NCBI RefSeq assembly: GCF_002797555.1
Contig: NZ_PGFA01000001.1
Location: forward strand, 496,001-560,000
Reading direction: 5' to 3'
Origin: Hymenobacter chitinivorans DSM 11115
GTDB taxonomy: Bacteria; Bacteroidota; Bacteroidia; Cytophagales; Hymenobacteraceae
DNA: 64,000 nucleotides
Shown: piece by piece, positions 28,041 to 37,332 of the stretch
How positions within the stretch are numbered: position 1 is the first letter of the stretch
Layout: every line of letters starts with the position of its first letter
Notes under the pieces: model-generated
The model's database searches: none
What the model saw: only the letters and a program-made list of their open reading frames with translations
What the model was told of the DNA's origin: nothing
Position numbers and translations under genes: made by a program

Positions 28041-29525
28041 ATGCAAGTTTCTGACCGGGTAACTAGCCCACCGGCAACGGCTGAGTCGCGGGTGCGGGGG
28101 GGCTGGCTGCTGGCCTTTGCCGCCGCGATACTACCGTTTCTGCTGCTGGCGTACTACAATTACCCCAGTATCCACGACGACTACTCTAACTCCAACCGCA
28201 TCATTCGGATGGGACGAATGGAGTTTATCCGGGAACTGTACGCCACCTGGACGGGCCGCTACACGGAGCTTGCCTTAAAAGCCTACCTAGACCCTTTGTC
28301 GTACCAGCAAACCACGCTGCTGGCCCGCGTCCAGCCCATAGCCGTTGTGCTGCTGCTGGCTCTGGGCGCTTTCTGCTTTTTTCGCGTGTTGTTGCGCGGT
28401 GCCCGCACCTCGGTAGTGCTAGCCTGCGCCTTCCTGCTGACGGTGCTCTACCTGAACGGCTTTGAAATGGCCGGTGCTGCCCTCTACTGGTTTGGGGGCT
28501 ACACGTCGTACACCGCCGGTATTATTGCTAGCCTGTTTGCCTTTGCGGGCCTGGTAGGGGTACACCGTTATCAGGGCCGGCCGGGGGCGCAACTGCTTAG
28601 CCTGCTCGTGGCCGCTGGGTTTGGCATCGTCGCCATTGGTGCCTACGACGTATCAATGATGGCCATCTGCTGGGTGCTGGGCAGTGCGGCCGCCTTGGCC
28701 TGGCTGCTCAACAGCCCGGCCAAATGGTGGTTTACCGCCGTGTTTGCCCTGGCCATGATTGGTACTTTCGTGGCCGTGACGGCGCCCGGCAACCGGGTGC
28801 GGGCGGCCATGGCGGGCCGCGACCTGGGCGCGGTGCTGAAAAGCCCGCAAGCCATTGTCATCATGGTTAAGAGCGTGTATTTTGCCGTTACGCAAAGCGT
28901 TTCCTGGGCAAATAGTCTGCTTCTGCTCCTGGGTAGCCTGCTGCTGGCCGGACTGCTCACGCGGGTGCGGGAATCCGTAGTTTTCAACCTGGGCCGTATT
29001 CACCCGGTTCTGCTGGCGTTGTGGCTGCTGGGTGGGGTGGGAGCCATGATTTTTCCCTCCATTCTGGTCTACCAAACGGTGTGGCCCCACAGCTGGCAGT
29101 GCGTGTACTTCTACTTCATGTTCGGGTTTAGCTGGCTGCTGACTTCAATATTTGCTCGGTATAGCGCCCATTCCGTGGTGCTAGGTACGCTGGCCAGTGC
29201 CAAGGCTTGGCGGCTAACGGCCCTGGCGTTTTGTGCCTTGTGCTTTCTGTCGAGCACTAGCAATACCCAAATGGCGCTTCTGGACGTGGCCGCCAAAGCG
29301 CCGGAGCACTACGCCCGGGTACGGCAGCGGGAGCAGTATCTGAAAGACGAAGCCAAGCGAGGCGCCCGCGTTACGGAAATGCGGCCTTTGTACAGCAACG
29401 AGGATGCCTACAAAGCTCCCAGCGTGCTGTATACCTACGATTTCAACAACGACGACGCAGTGCAGTACGCTATTTACTATGGCGTCGACAGCGTCGTCAT
29501 CAAACCCAATCCTTACCACCCGTAA
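28041..29525 (+). CDS. Multispanning membrane protein, DUF6056-like, function unknown
   Basis: A 494-residue integral membrane protein with about 10-11 spans and a final soluble tail. The first loop carries IHDDYSN with Asp46/Asp47, an acidic pair in the place where GT-C transferases keep their catalytic acid; TGRYTELALKA follows. I recall similar proteins grouped as DUF6056 in surface-polysaccharide loci, but this is not certain. It may be a glycosyltransferase acting on the outer face of the inner membrane or a polymerase. It follows fdtB by about 30 bases on the same strand. Confidence 0.6.
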   Translation: MQVSDRVTSPPATAESRVRGGWLLAFAAAILPFLLLAYYNYPSIHDDYSNSNRIIRMGRMEFIRELYATWTGRYTELALKAYLDPLSYQQTTLLARVQPIAVVLLLALGAFCFFRVLLRGARTSVVLACAFLLTVLYLNGFEMAGAALYWFGGYTSYTAGIIASLFAFAGLVGVHRYQGRPGAQLLSLLVAAGFGIVAIGAYDVSMMAICWVLGSAAALAWLLNSPAKWWFTAVFALAMIGTFVAVTAPGNRVRAAMAGRDLGAVLKSPQAIVIMVKSVYFAVTQSVSWANSLLLLLGSLLLAGLLTRVRESVVFNLGRIHPVLLALWLLGGVGAMIFPSILVYQTVWPHSWQCVYFYFMFGFSWLLTSIFARYSAHSVVLGTLASAKAWRLTALAFCALCFLSSTSNTQMALLDVAAKAPEHYARVRQREQYLKDEAKRGARVTEMRPLYSNEDAYKAPSVLYTYDFNNDDAVQYAIYYGVDSVVIKPNPYHP

Positions 29526-29592
29526 GCGCTGGTTTGAGCCCCGGTTTGGCCTGGCTTTGGGCTAAGTTGGCGGCTTTAATCAAATGGAGCCC

Positions 29593-29600
29593 TACCTTTG
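29593..29600 (+). promoter_or_regulatory. -7 box TACCTTTG with upstream TTG
   Basis: TACCTTTG matches TAnnTTTG; a TTG lies 23 bases upstream, within the range for this phylum. The start codon of the following glycosyltransferase gene is at 29640. This may be an internal promoter of the locus. Confidence 0.5.
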
Positions 29601-29639
29601 CCCCCTGAGCAGCCTATTGCTCTTTGTCCCGCCGCATCT

Positions 29640-30596
29640 ATGCCCAAGCTCTCAGTTATTATTCCCTGTTACTACAACGAAGGCAATATCCCGGTCACGG
29701 CCCAGGCGCTGATTGCAAACGAAGCGGGGTTTCCGCCGGATGTTACCTTCGAATACGTAATGGTGGATGATGGCTCCGGCGACAACACCGTGCGCGAATT
29801 ACAGCGCTTCCGCGAGCAGTATCCCGACCGGGTACAGGTCGTGGAGCTGGTTAGCAACGTGGGGTCTTACAACGCCATTGCGGCCGGCATGGCCCACGCT
29901 ACCGGCGACTGCATGGCCATCATCACGGCCGACATGCAGGATCCGCCGGAGCTGATGGTGCAGATGTACGGCTACTGGCTCAAGGGCTTTAAGCTGGTCA
30001 TCGGTAACCGGCAGGACCGCGAGGAAACCGGCTTGCAAAAGTGGTTTGCTAACTTGTTTCACAAGACGATGAAGAAGGTGGCCCTGTCCAATATTCCGGA
30101 CGGCGGCTTCGACTTCGTGTTTTTCGACCGGCAGGTGTGCGACGAAGTAGTGCGGCTGAAGGAGCGCAACAGCAACATCTTCTACCTGATGGTGTGGCTG
30201 GGCTTTAGCTACGTCAACATTCCCTACGTGCGCCGCAAGCGGGAAATCGGCAAGTCGCGCTGGACCCTGCAGAAGAAAATCAAGCTCTTCATCGACTCCA
30301 TCCTGTCCTTCTCCTTCTTCCCGATTCGACTCATCTCCATTTTGGGTATGATGCTGGGCGGGGTGGCCCTGGTGTATGGGCTCTACATTCTGGTGATGAA
30401 GGCCCTGGGCAACATTAACGCCGCGGGCTGGACTACGCTAATGGTAGTGGTGCTCTTCGTATCAGCTTTTCAGATGGTAGCGTTGGGCATCATTGGGGAG
30501 TACGTGTGGCGGGGCCTCGACGCGGCCCGGCAGCGGCCTTTGTACGTAGTAAAAAAAGTGTCGGGACAGGCCGCAAACCTTACCGAACGGGAGTAA
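29640..30596 (+). CDS. Family 2 glycosyltransferase with two C-terminal membrane spans (GtrB/ArnC-like)
   Basis: A 318-residue enzyme: soluble GT-A domain with LSVIIPCYYNEGNIP, VDDGSGDNTV and the metal motif ITADMQDPPELM, then two membrane helices near residues 215-245 and 260-285. This layout is that of bactoprenol-phosphate glucosyltransferases and ArnC, which load a sugar onto undecaprenyl phosphate. It should act at the inner-membrane cytoplasmic face. The start at 29640 (MPKLSVIIP) is preferred over an upstream start at 29598, which would lie within the promoter box. Confidence 0.88.
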   Translation: MPKLSVIIPCYYNEGNIPVTAQALIANEAGFPPDVTFEYVMVDDGSGDNTVRELQRFREQYPDRVQVVELVSNVGSYNAIAAGMAHATGDCMAIITADMQDPPELMVQMYGYWLKGFKLVIGNRQDREETGLQKWFANLFHKTMKKVALSNIPDGGFDFVFFDRQVCDEVVRLKERNSNIFYLMVWLGFSYVNIPYVRRKREIGKSRWTLQKKIKLFIDSILSFSFFPIRLISILGMMLGGVALVYGLYILVMKALGNINAAGWTTLMVVVLFVSAFQMVALGIIGEYVWRGLDAARQRPLYVVKKVSGQAANLTERE

Positions 30597-30727
30597 TCTA
30601 GTACCTTCTTGTATTGATATAATTCTTTACGCAACAGTGGTTTAACAGCTCGTCTACTGATAAGCCGGGAGCTCGACGGAATTCTGAAAATAAAGGATTT
30701 CCTATATTCGGGCCCCACCGCTCTGCT

Positions 30728-31993
30728 ATGTCAATTAAAAATATTTCTTTGCCACAGCCTGTGGCCCAGAGGTTTAGCCCCCATTTAGAGGCTATCCGGG
30801 GCTTTGCAGCGCTGCTGGTGGTGTGGCACCACGCCGTAAGTTTCCCTCGTACGCTTGATCCTCACTACACGGTGCAGGGGTTTTGGGCCTACATGGCACC
30901 GTCCCACTTCAGCGTACTGTTGTTTTTCGTGCTGTCGGGGTACGTAATCGGGCTTACCAATCCACGGCCCCTGACTACCACCACCATTCCGCAGTACTTA
31001 CGCAAGCGGCTTGTGCGGATTTATCCAATCTACGCCGTGTGCATGTTGCTGGCGGTTCTCGTGGGGTGGGGGCAGGGCTATTCCTGGGCTACTGTCATCG
31101 GTAATTTTACGTTTTTGCAGATTGCCGTTACGCCTATTATCCACGAAAACTCGCCCGCGTGGTCTTTACACTTCGAGGTCCTGTACTACCTGCTGTTTGT
31201 TCCGGTTTCGTTTTTCCGATTGCCTGCGCTGCTCGTGTTAGGCGTATCGTTGGCTATCGGTATCGGCAGCTTGCTTGTTCAGCCGGCTCACCCCTTGCTG
31301 GCTTCTTACGGGTTAGGGTTTACTTTTTGGATGGCCGGTCTGACGTTGGCGCACTACGCCGATACTTTACCCACAAAGCAGCCCACCTACCAGTTGCTGC
31401 TGGCCTTCTTGTTGCTGTTTGCAAGCTTCCGCGGATTTGATGCCCCCGAAACGATGCTGCGCATGGTGGCCAACAGCCTGATAGGTACCCGGCTGGAACA
31501 GGCCCACGGGCACTCTTACGCCAGCATGCTGGCTTTTCGGGACTTGGCCTGGCTTCCGTATGCGGTGCTGGGCATCATGGTCTTTGCCCATAAATCCTTC
31601 CGGTTTCAACGCCGCCTGCTGAGCCTGGCCTTTCTGCTGCCTGCTTTTACCTTCTGGCATATTGCCGAAACCTGGCCCGCAGTAGACTGGGCCACCTTCG
31701 GCTTGGGCAGTTTGTTCTACCTGCTGGCCGTAATCTGCTTTTTCGTGAGAATTCCGCCGCTTGAGCCCTGGGCCCGCCACTGCATTTCGGGGCTTGGCAA
31801 GGTTGGCGGTATTTCCTACGGGCTCTACATTGTGCACTTTCCGCTGCTGCAACTAATGGCCCGCCTGGATTTCTTCGCGGGTTCGGCCCTGACGTTCTGG
31901 ACCAGATTCGTGGTCTTGCTTATCGTGGCCCTGCTGGCGGCCTATGGGCTGGAAAAGAAATTTCAACCCTGGGTCAGGACTCGTTGGGCGTAG
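30728..31993 (+). CDS. Acyltransferase 3 family protein (OafA/YrhL-like O-acyltransferase)
   Basis: A 421-residue membrane protein with about ten spans. It has the family pattern: an early EAIRGFAALLVVWHHAVSFP with the conserved R and H, FFVLSGYVIG and a YP motif in IYPIYAVC, and the later ISYGLYIVHFPLL. Such enzymes move acetyl or other acyl groups across the membrane onto sugars of O-antigens, capsules or peptidoglycan. Context suggests decoration of the glycan made by the locus. A gap of 328 bases with a hairpin and a promoter box follows. Confidence 0.88.
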   Translation: MSIKNISLPQPVAQRFSPHLEAIRGFAALLVVWHHAVSFPRTLDPHYTVQGFWAYMAPSHFSVLLFFVLSGYVIGLTNPRPLTTTTIPQYLRKRLVRIYPIYAVCMLLAVLVGWGQGYSWATVIGNFTFLQIAVTPIIHENSPAWSLHFEVLYYLLFVPVSFFRLPALLVLGVSLAIGIGSLLVQPAHPLLASYGLGFTFWMAGLTLAHYADTLPTKQPTYQLLLAFLLLFASFRGFDAPETMLRMVANSLIGTRLEQAHGHSYASMLAFRDLAWLPYAVLGIMVFAHKSFRFQRRLLSLAFLLPAFTFWHIAETWPAVDWATFGLGSLFYLLAVICFFVRIPPLEPWARHCISGLGKVGGISYGLYIVHFPLLQLMARLDFFAGSALTFWTRFVVLLIVALLAAYGLEKKFQPWVRTRWA

Positions 31994-32321
31994 CGGCACT
32001 GCGTGTGGTGCTGCTCCGCCGTCATGCCCCCACCGAGCCGCTTACGGTAGTTTGCGGTGGCCGTAAGCGCTGTGCGGCCCCGACTACGGGCCCGCAGCGG
32101 CCGTAAAAAACAAGCGTGGCTTGGTCCGCAGCAACCATCGGCGAGCCTACACGTATGGCGGGGCTGAGTTACGAAGCGGTACAAGCAAAATCGGCTGCGC
32201 GGTGTAAGGCTTACCCGAAAGCTGTACCTTTGTCCGCTGAACTCAGCCTCGCGCCAAATTTTCTTTTGGTGAGGACGACACGGCCTTCACGCAGTTGGTT
32301 GCGTGATTCAGTAGCTCCTCT
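31994..32321. other. Non-coding gap in the glycan locus with hairpin and promoter box
   Basis: No convincing coding sequence. A 9-bp inverted repeat cgcttacgg/ccgtaagcg at 32039-32069 (13-base loop) lies just past the acyltransferase gene but lacks a T run. A -7 box follows at 32225. The gap may separate two transcripts. Confidence 0.5.
32225..32232 (+). promoter_or_regulatory. -7 box TACCTTTG before the ABC flippase gene
   Basis: TACCTTTG matches TAnnTTTG, about 90 bases before the ABC transporter ATG; no clear TTG upstream. Confidence 0.45.
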
Positions 32322-34097
32322 ATGAACACCGGAATTATCCGCTACACCCTCAATAGCGTCCGCTATTACCTGACTACGCCCCAAAAACGCAAAGCCGTCT
32401 GGATGTTTATCCTGCTGCTGGTATCCTCGTTTCTGGACGTTATTGGTTTGGCATCCCTCGTGCCCGTGATGATGGTAGCGGCTGAGCCCGGCGGAATTCA
32501 AAAAAGCAAGTACCTGCTGCCAGTATACAACAGCCTGGGCTTTGCATCCGACCGGTCGTTTCTGCTGTTCCTGATTATTGTAGTGTTCCTGTTCTTTCTG
32601 TTCAAGAACCTCTTCTCCACCTGGGTTAACTACTTGCAGACGCGCTTCACGGCCGAAGTAGGCCTGAGCATTATCAAAACCCAGCTGAGCAAGTACCTGA
32701 ACTTTCCCTTTTGGTATTTTAATGATCTGGGCTCGTCTAACCTGATCAATAGCACGCTGCAGGTACCCAGTACCTACGTCAATATGATCCTGCGGCCGTT
32801 GTTTATTTTCTTCTCGGAAATAGCGGTTGTATTCGTCATTATCGTCGGCATCTTGGTATACAAACCGCTGCTGCTGGCCATTTTGGCTTTTGTGTTGCTG
32901 CCTACCACCATGCTCACGTACCGCGCGCTGCGGGCTCGTTCGCAGGCCATCGGCAACCGAATCAACGAGCTGCGGCCCGGCTCCTTTGCCGTTATCAGCG
33001 ACTTGTTTACCGGCTTTGCCGAGTTGAAGCTGGCCAACAAGCAGGCGCGCTTTCGGGATAAGCTGCTGCGCAACCAGGAGGAGATTCAAAAGCTGGACGC
33101 CGAGGCCTACCTCTACACCCTGATACCACTCAAAATGATTGAGATGGTTGCAATTCTGGGGGTGTTAACGATTTTCCTGTACGCCATTTTCGTTCCGGGC
33201 TCTTCCAACGACCTTATCACGCTCGTCGGCTTGTTTGCCGCGGCCGCCTACCGCCTGATGCCCTCCGTTAACCGGATGCTGATGGCCATGGTGCAGCTCA
33301 AGCAAAACCAGTACACCATCGAAAACCTGGAAGCATTCCGGGAGGAGAAGTACAATGAGGCTCCGCATCCCCAGCAGCTGCCCCTGCGGTTCAAGGAAAC
33401 TCTAAGCTTCGACAACCTGAGCTTCACTTTTCCTGGCGCCGAGCAGCCCACGCTGCAGGGTATCAATATCACGGTCCGCAAGGGCGAGAAAATCGGGTTT
33501 ATCGGTAGCTCCGGCTCCGGCAAAACCACGCTGATGAACGTGCTGCTGCGCTTCTACACCGAGCAGCGCGGTCATATCCGCATCGATGGGGAGCCCCTGA
33601 CGCCCCAGAACCTGGAAGCCTGGCACCGCATTATCGGCTACGTGAAGCAGGATACTTTCCTGATGGAAGCTTCCATCAAGGACAACATCACGCTCGGCGA
33701 CCCGGAAGTAGACGAGCAGCGCCTGCAGTACGCCCTCGACCAGGCCTCGCTACGCTCGTTCGTGGAGGGCCTGCCCCAGGGCGTCAACACCCACATCGGG
33801 GAGCGGGGCTCCAAGCTCTCGGGCGGGCAGCGCCAGCGCATCGGCATTGCCCGCGCCATGTATAAGCAGACCCAGGTGCTGGTGCTGGATGAGGCTACCA
33901 GTGCCCTCGACAACGAGACGGAACGGGAAGTGAATGAGGCTATCAACAAGCTTTCCCAAACCGACATTACCATCCTGATTATTGCCCACCGCATCACGAC
34001 TCTGCGCGAGTGTGACCGGATTTATGAGCTAGGTCAGGGCCAGGTTATTGCTGAGCATCAGTACGACAGCCTGATGCGGCAAATCGTGCAGCCCTAG
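32322..34097 (+). CDS. ABC transporter, fused membrane and ATPase domains (PglK/MsbA-like flippase)
   Basis: A 591-residue half-transporter: six predicted helices over residues 20-330 and an ATPase domain from about 355 to the end. Walker A is GSSGSGKTTL, the signature is LSGGQRQRIGIARAM, and Walker B is VLVLDEATSALD. It should work as a homodimer. In the middle of a glycan locus lacking a Wzx-type flippase, the best guess is flipping an undecaprenyl-linked oligosaccharide to the periplasm, as PglK does in Campylobacter. Lipid or peptide export is possible. Confidence 0.88.
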   Translation: MNTGIIRYTLNSVRYYLTTPQKRKAVWMFILLLVSSFLDVIGLASLVPVMMVAAEPGGIQKSKYLLPVYNSLGFASDRSFLLFLIIVVFLFFLFKNLFSTWVNYLQTRFTAEVGLSIIKTQLSKYLNFPFWYFNDLGSSNLINSTLQVPSTYVNMILRPLFIFFSEIAVVFVIIVGILVYKPLLLAILAFVLLPTTMLTYRALRARSQAIGNRINELRPGSFAVISDLFTGFAELKLANKQARFRDKLLRNQEEIQKLDAEAYLYTLIPLKMIEMVAILGVLTIFLYAIFVPGSSNDLITLVGLFAAAAYRLMPSVNRMLMAMVQLKQNQYTIENLEAFREEKYNEAPHPQQLPLRFKETLSFDNLSFTFPGAEQPTLQGINITVRKGEKIGFIGSSGSGKTTLMNVLLRFYTEQRGHIRIDGEPLTPQNLEAWHRIIGYVKQDTFLMEASIKDNITLGDPEVDEQRLQYALDQASLRSFVEGLPQGVNTHIGERGSKLSGGQRQRIGIARAMYKQTQVLVLDEATSALDNETEREVNEAINKLSQTDITILIIAHRITTLRECDRIYELGQGQVIAEHQYDSLMRQIVQP

Positions 34098-34146
34098 GCG
34101 CTAGGCGCGGGCTACTACCTACCAAGTTGATTCAACCTTTGAAAAT

Positions 34147-35223
34147 ATGAGCATAAACGTCACCAAAGCATATTTGCCCCCGCTTGAAGAATATGTGGGT
34201 TATCTGGAAGGTATCTGGGAGCGGGGCTGGCTGACGAATAACGGGCCGCTGGTGCAGCGTCTGGAAGCTGACCTGAGCACGGCCCTGAGCGGAGCCCGGG
34301 TGCAGTTTATGTCCAACGGCACGATTGCGCTGCAAGTCGCCATCAAGGCCCTGCAGCTCACGGGCGAAATTATTACCACGCCGTTTTCCTACGTGGCCAC
34401 CACCACGGCCATTCTCTGGGAAGGCTGCGAGCCGGTGTTCGTGGATATTGAGGAGCAAACCTTCTGTATCGACGCCACCAAGATTGAAGCCGCCATTACG
34501 CCCCGCACCTCGGCCATTCTGGCCACGCACGTCTACGGCTACCCCTGCGACGTGCGGGCCATCGAGGAAATTGCCAAGCGCCACAACCTGAAGGTAATTT
34601 ACGACGGCGCCCACGCCTTTGGCGTCACGGTGCACGGCCGCTCCTTGCTGGCCTACGGCGACATTACCACTTGCAGCTTCCACGCCACCAAGCTGTTTCA
34701 TACCAGTGAGGGCGGCGCCATTATTACCATGGACGAGGAGCTGGCCCAGAAAGTGTGGCTCTACAAATCGTTCGGCCACATCGGCGACGAGTACTACTCG
34801 CTGGGCGTAAATGGCAAGAACTCCGAGTTTCATGCCGCCATGGGCTTGTGCAACCTGCCCCGCGTGCCCGAGTTCATCGAGGCCCGCCGCCAGGTAGCTG
34901 AGCTCTACCGCGCCGAACTGGCCTCGCTGCCGCTGCGCTACCCCATCACGCCGGCCGATACGGAGTACAACTACTCCTACTTCCCGATTATTTTCGAAAC
35001 GGAGCAGCAGATGCAGCGGGTGAAAGATGCCTTGGCCGCCCACGACATCAACACCCGGCGCTACTTTTTTCCCTCCCTCAACAAGCTGCCCTACCACACC
35101 GGGGCCGACTGCCCCGTGTCGGAGGATATTTCGCTGCGTGTGCTGTGCCTGCCGTTTTATCAGCAACTGGAGCACGATGACGTGCGCCGCATTAGCCAAC
35201 TGATCCGGGAGAACTACGCATGA
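34147..35223 (+). CDS. DegT/DnrJ/EryC1/StrS-family sugar aminotransferase
   Basis: A 358-residue PLP enzyme, second of three in the locus. The PLP lysine is Lys182 in CSFHATKLFHTSEGG, with VIYDGAHAFGV upstream. The FHATK context resembles VioA-type 4-aminotransferases acting on dTDP-4-keto-6-deoxyglucose, but specificity is inferred. The stop codon overlaps the start of the first wbqC-like gene (ATGA, 35220-35223), so these two products probably act in the same pathway. Confidence 0.85.
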   Translation: MSINVTKAYLPPLEEYVGYLEGIWERGWLTNNGPLVQRLEADLSTALSGARVQFMSNGTIALQVAIKALQLTGEIITTPFSYVATTTAILWEGCEPVFVDIEEQTFCIDATKIEAAITPRTSAILATHVYGYPCDVRAIEEIAKRHNLKVIYDGAHAFGVTVHGRSLLAYGDITTCSFHATKLFHTSEGGAIITMDEELAQKVWLYKSFGHIGDEYYSLGVNGKNSEFHAAMGLCNLPRVPEFIEARRQVAELYRAELASLPLRYPITPADTEYNYSYFPIIFETEQQMQRVKDALAAHDINTRRYFFPSLNKLPYHTGADCPVSEDISLRVLCLPFYQQLEHDDVRRISQLIRENYA

Positions 35224-35927
35224 GGCTAGCCATCATGCAGCCCTACCTGTTTCCGTACCTGGGCTACTACCAGCTGCTGGCGGCCGTCGACCGGTTCGTC
35301 ATCTACGATGACGTGCAGTTTATGCTGCAGGGCTGGATCAACCGCAACTACATTCTGGTGAATGGCAAGCCGCTGCTGTTTACGCTGCCGCTGGAAGCCA
35401 CCAGCGCCAACAAAAGCATCCGTGACACGACGGTAAACCCGAAGCTGTTTCCCACCTGGGCCACCAAGTTTACCCGGACCCTGCAGCAGAACTACAGCAA
35501 AGCTCCGTACCTGGCCCCGGTGCTGGAAATGGTGGATACAGTGTTGGCCTCGGCCAGCGGGCAGTCCATTGCGGACGTGTCAACGGAAAGTATCCGGCAG
35601 GTGCACCGGTACCTGGGGCTGCAGAGCCAGATTGTACCCACTTCGACCGGGTACCAAAATACTCATCTGAGCGGCCCCACGCGGGTGTTGGATATCTGCC
35701 GGCAGGAAGGTGCCGACCACTACATCAACCCCATCAACGGGCGGAGCTTGTACGACGAAGCGGCTTTTGCCCAGGAGGGCATCAAGCTCAACTTCCTGCA
35801 GATGGAGCCCGTACCCTATAAGCAGCTTAAAGGTGAGTTTGTACCCTCCCTCTCGATACTGGACGTGCTGATGTTCAACGCCCCGGCTGCCGTGCACGAA
35901 CTGCTCCAAGCTTATACTCTGGCCTAA
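35220..35927 (+). CDS. WbqC family protein, copy 1
   Basis: A 235-residue cytoplasmic protein of the WbqC-like family, found in O-antigen and capsule loci; I know no established reaction for it. Seen: IMQPYLFPYLGYYQLL at the N-terminus, GWINRN, HYINPINGRSLY and SILDVLMFN at the end, all shared with the next gene's product. Its start overlaps the stop of an aminotransferase gene, pointing to a role on an amino sugar, perhaps N-acylation or a similar modification (inference). Confidence 0.85.
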   Translation: MRLAIMQPYLFPYLGYYQLLAAVDRFVIYDDVQFMLQGWINRNYILVNGKPLLFTLPLEATSANKSIRDTTVNPKLFPTWATKFTRTLQQNYSKAPYLAPVLEMVDTVLASASGQSIADVSTESIRQVHRYLGLQSQIVPTSTGYQNTHLSGPTRVLDICRQEGADHYINPINGRSLYDEAAFAQEGIKLNFLQMEPVPYKQLKGEFVPSLSILDVLMFNAPAAVHELLQAYTLA

Positions 35928-35970
35928 TCCTGGCCCACTTTTACCCTTCTCGCGCTACTCTCTCGTTACT

Positions 35971-36723
35971 ATGGAAACCCCGTCCTCCACACTGCCGACA
36001 ACCGTGGAAAAAGTGGCTATTATGCAGCCCTACTTTTTCCCTTACCTCGGTTATTTCGCGCTGATCAAGCACACTGATTTCTTCGTTTCCTTCGACCCGG
36101 TGCAGTACATTCGCAAGGGCTGGATCAACCGTAACCGGGTGCTGAAGCCGAATGAAAGCTGGCAGTACATTACGGCTCCCATCCAGGGCACCGACCGCGA
36201 AGCTCTCATCAAGGACGTGCTCGTAACCGAGGGCGACGCCTGGAAAACCCAGATTCTGCGCCAGCTGGAGCACTACAAGAAACGCTCCCCCTACTACAAT
36301 GAGGTAAAGGCCCTGCTGGAGCGCTGCTTTGCCAACCCCGAGCTCAGCATCAGCCGCCTCAACACGTTTTACCTGGCCCAGGTCTGTGAATACCTGGAAA
36401 TTCCGTTTAACCACGCCATCTTCTCGGACATGAACCTGACGCTGGGCCCGGTGGCGGCGCCCGACGAATGGGCCCTGCGCACGTCACAGGCCATGGGTGC
36501 TACCACATACATTAACCCGCCCGGGGGCCGGGAGTTCTTCCACGCCGACAAGTACATTGCGGGCGGCGTCAAACTGCAGTTCCTGGACATGCACCTGGAG
36601 CCCTACAGTCAGCGGCGACCTACCTTTGAGGCCGGCCTCTCCATCGTCGACGTGCTGATGTTCAACACGCCCGAGCAAGTGCGCACGATGCTGGATAACA
36701 TCAGCCTCGAAACGGCGCAATAA
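35971..36723 (+). CDS. WbqC family protein, copy 2
   Basis: A 250-residue paralog of the preceding product with the same landmarks: IMQPYFFPYLGYFALI, GWINRNRVL, TYINPPGGREFF and SIVDVLMFN. Between landmarks the two proteins are well diverged, so this is an old duplication or two separate recruitments, not a recent copy. Forty-four bases separate the genes. The two may form a heterodimer or act on successive steps; neither is shown by sequence. Confidence 0.85.
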   Translation: METPSSTLPTTVEKVAIMQPYFFPYLGYFALIKHTDFFVSFDPVQYIRKGWINRNRVLKPNESWQYITAPIQGTDREALIKDVLVTEGDAWKTQILRQLEHYKKRSPYYNEVKALLERCFANPELSISRLNTFYLAQVCEYLEIPFNHAIFSDMNLTLGPVAAPDEWALRTSQAMGATTYINPPGGREFFHADKYIAGGVKLQFLDMHLEPYSQRRPTFEAGLSIVDVLMFNTPEQVRTMLDNISLETAQ

Positions 36724-36753
36724 CCCACGGTATTCACTTTTACTCAGGCACGC

Positions 36754-37332
36754 ATGATTGGCTATTATTCACCGGAGGAACTGGCCGAGCTCGGCTTTGC
36801 CGAAGTAGGCGAAAACGTCAAGATTTCCAAGACGGCCACCATCTACAACACCGGCCTCATCAGCATCGGCAGCAATGTGCGCATCGACAACTTCTGCGTC
36901 ATTGCCGTGTCAGGCACCTCGCGGCTGCGCATTGGCAGTTACAGCCACATTTCGGCCTTCAATTTCATCAACGGCATGGGCGACATCACGCTGGGCGACT
37001 TCTTCACCACGGCGCCCTACGTGCGGATTTTCTCGTCGTCGGATGACTACAGCGGGGAGCACATGGCCAATACCATGGTGCCCCGCGAAGCCATTGGCAC
37101 CGAGTCGGCCCCGGTTGTAATCCAGAAGCACGTGCTCATCGGGACTGGCTCCACTATTCTGCAGGGCGTCACGCTGGCCGAAGGCACGGCCGTGGCGGCC
37201 CACGCCCTAGTCACGAAAAGCACCGAGCCTTTTACCCTGGTGGGCGGCGTACCGGCCCGCAAACTCAAGGACCGCAGCCGCAACCTGTTGGAACTGGAAA
37301 AGAAATATTTTCATGGCAACACCGAAGGTTAG
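36754..37332 (+). CDS. Hexapeptide-repeat acyltransferase (left-handed beta-helix)
   Basis: A 192-residue enzyme with a short N-terminal helix (YSPEELAELGF) and hexapeptide turns such as IGSNVRIDNFCVI and VLIGTGSTILQGVTLAEGTAV, ending with GGVPARKLKDRS. A His of the HLVI/QKHVLIG type and the SSSDDYSGEH loop are typical of sugar O- or N-acetyltransferases in glycan loci. It should use acetyl-CoA to modify a sugar, perhaps the amino sugar made by the preceding aminotransferase/WbqC group. Its 3' end overlaps the next gene by 20 bases. Confidence 0.87.
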   Translation: MIGYYSPEELAELGFAEVGENVKISKTATIYNTGLISIGSNVRIDNFCVIAVSGTSRLRIGSYSHISAFNFINGMGDITLGDFFTTAPYVRIFSSSDDYSGEHMANTMVPREAIGTESAPVVIQKHVLIGTGSTILQGVTLAEGTAVAAHALVTKSTEPFTLVGGVPARKLKDRSRNLLELEKKYFHGNTEG

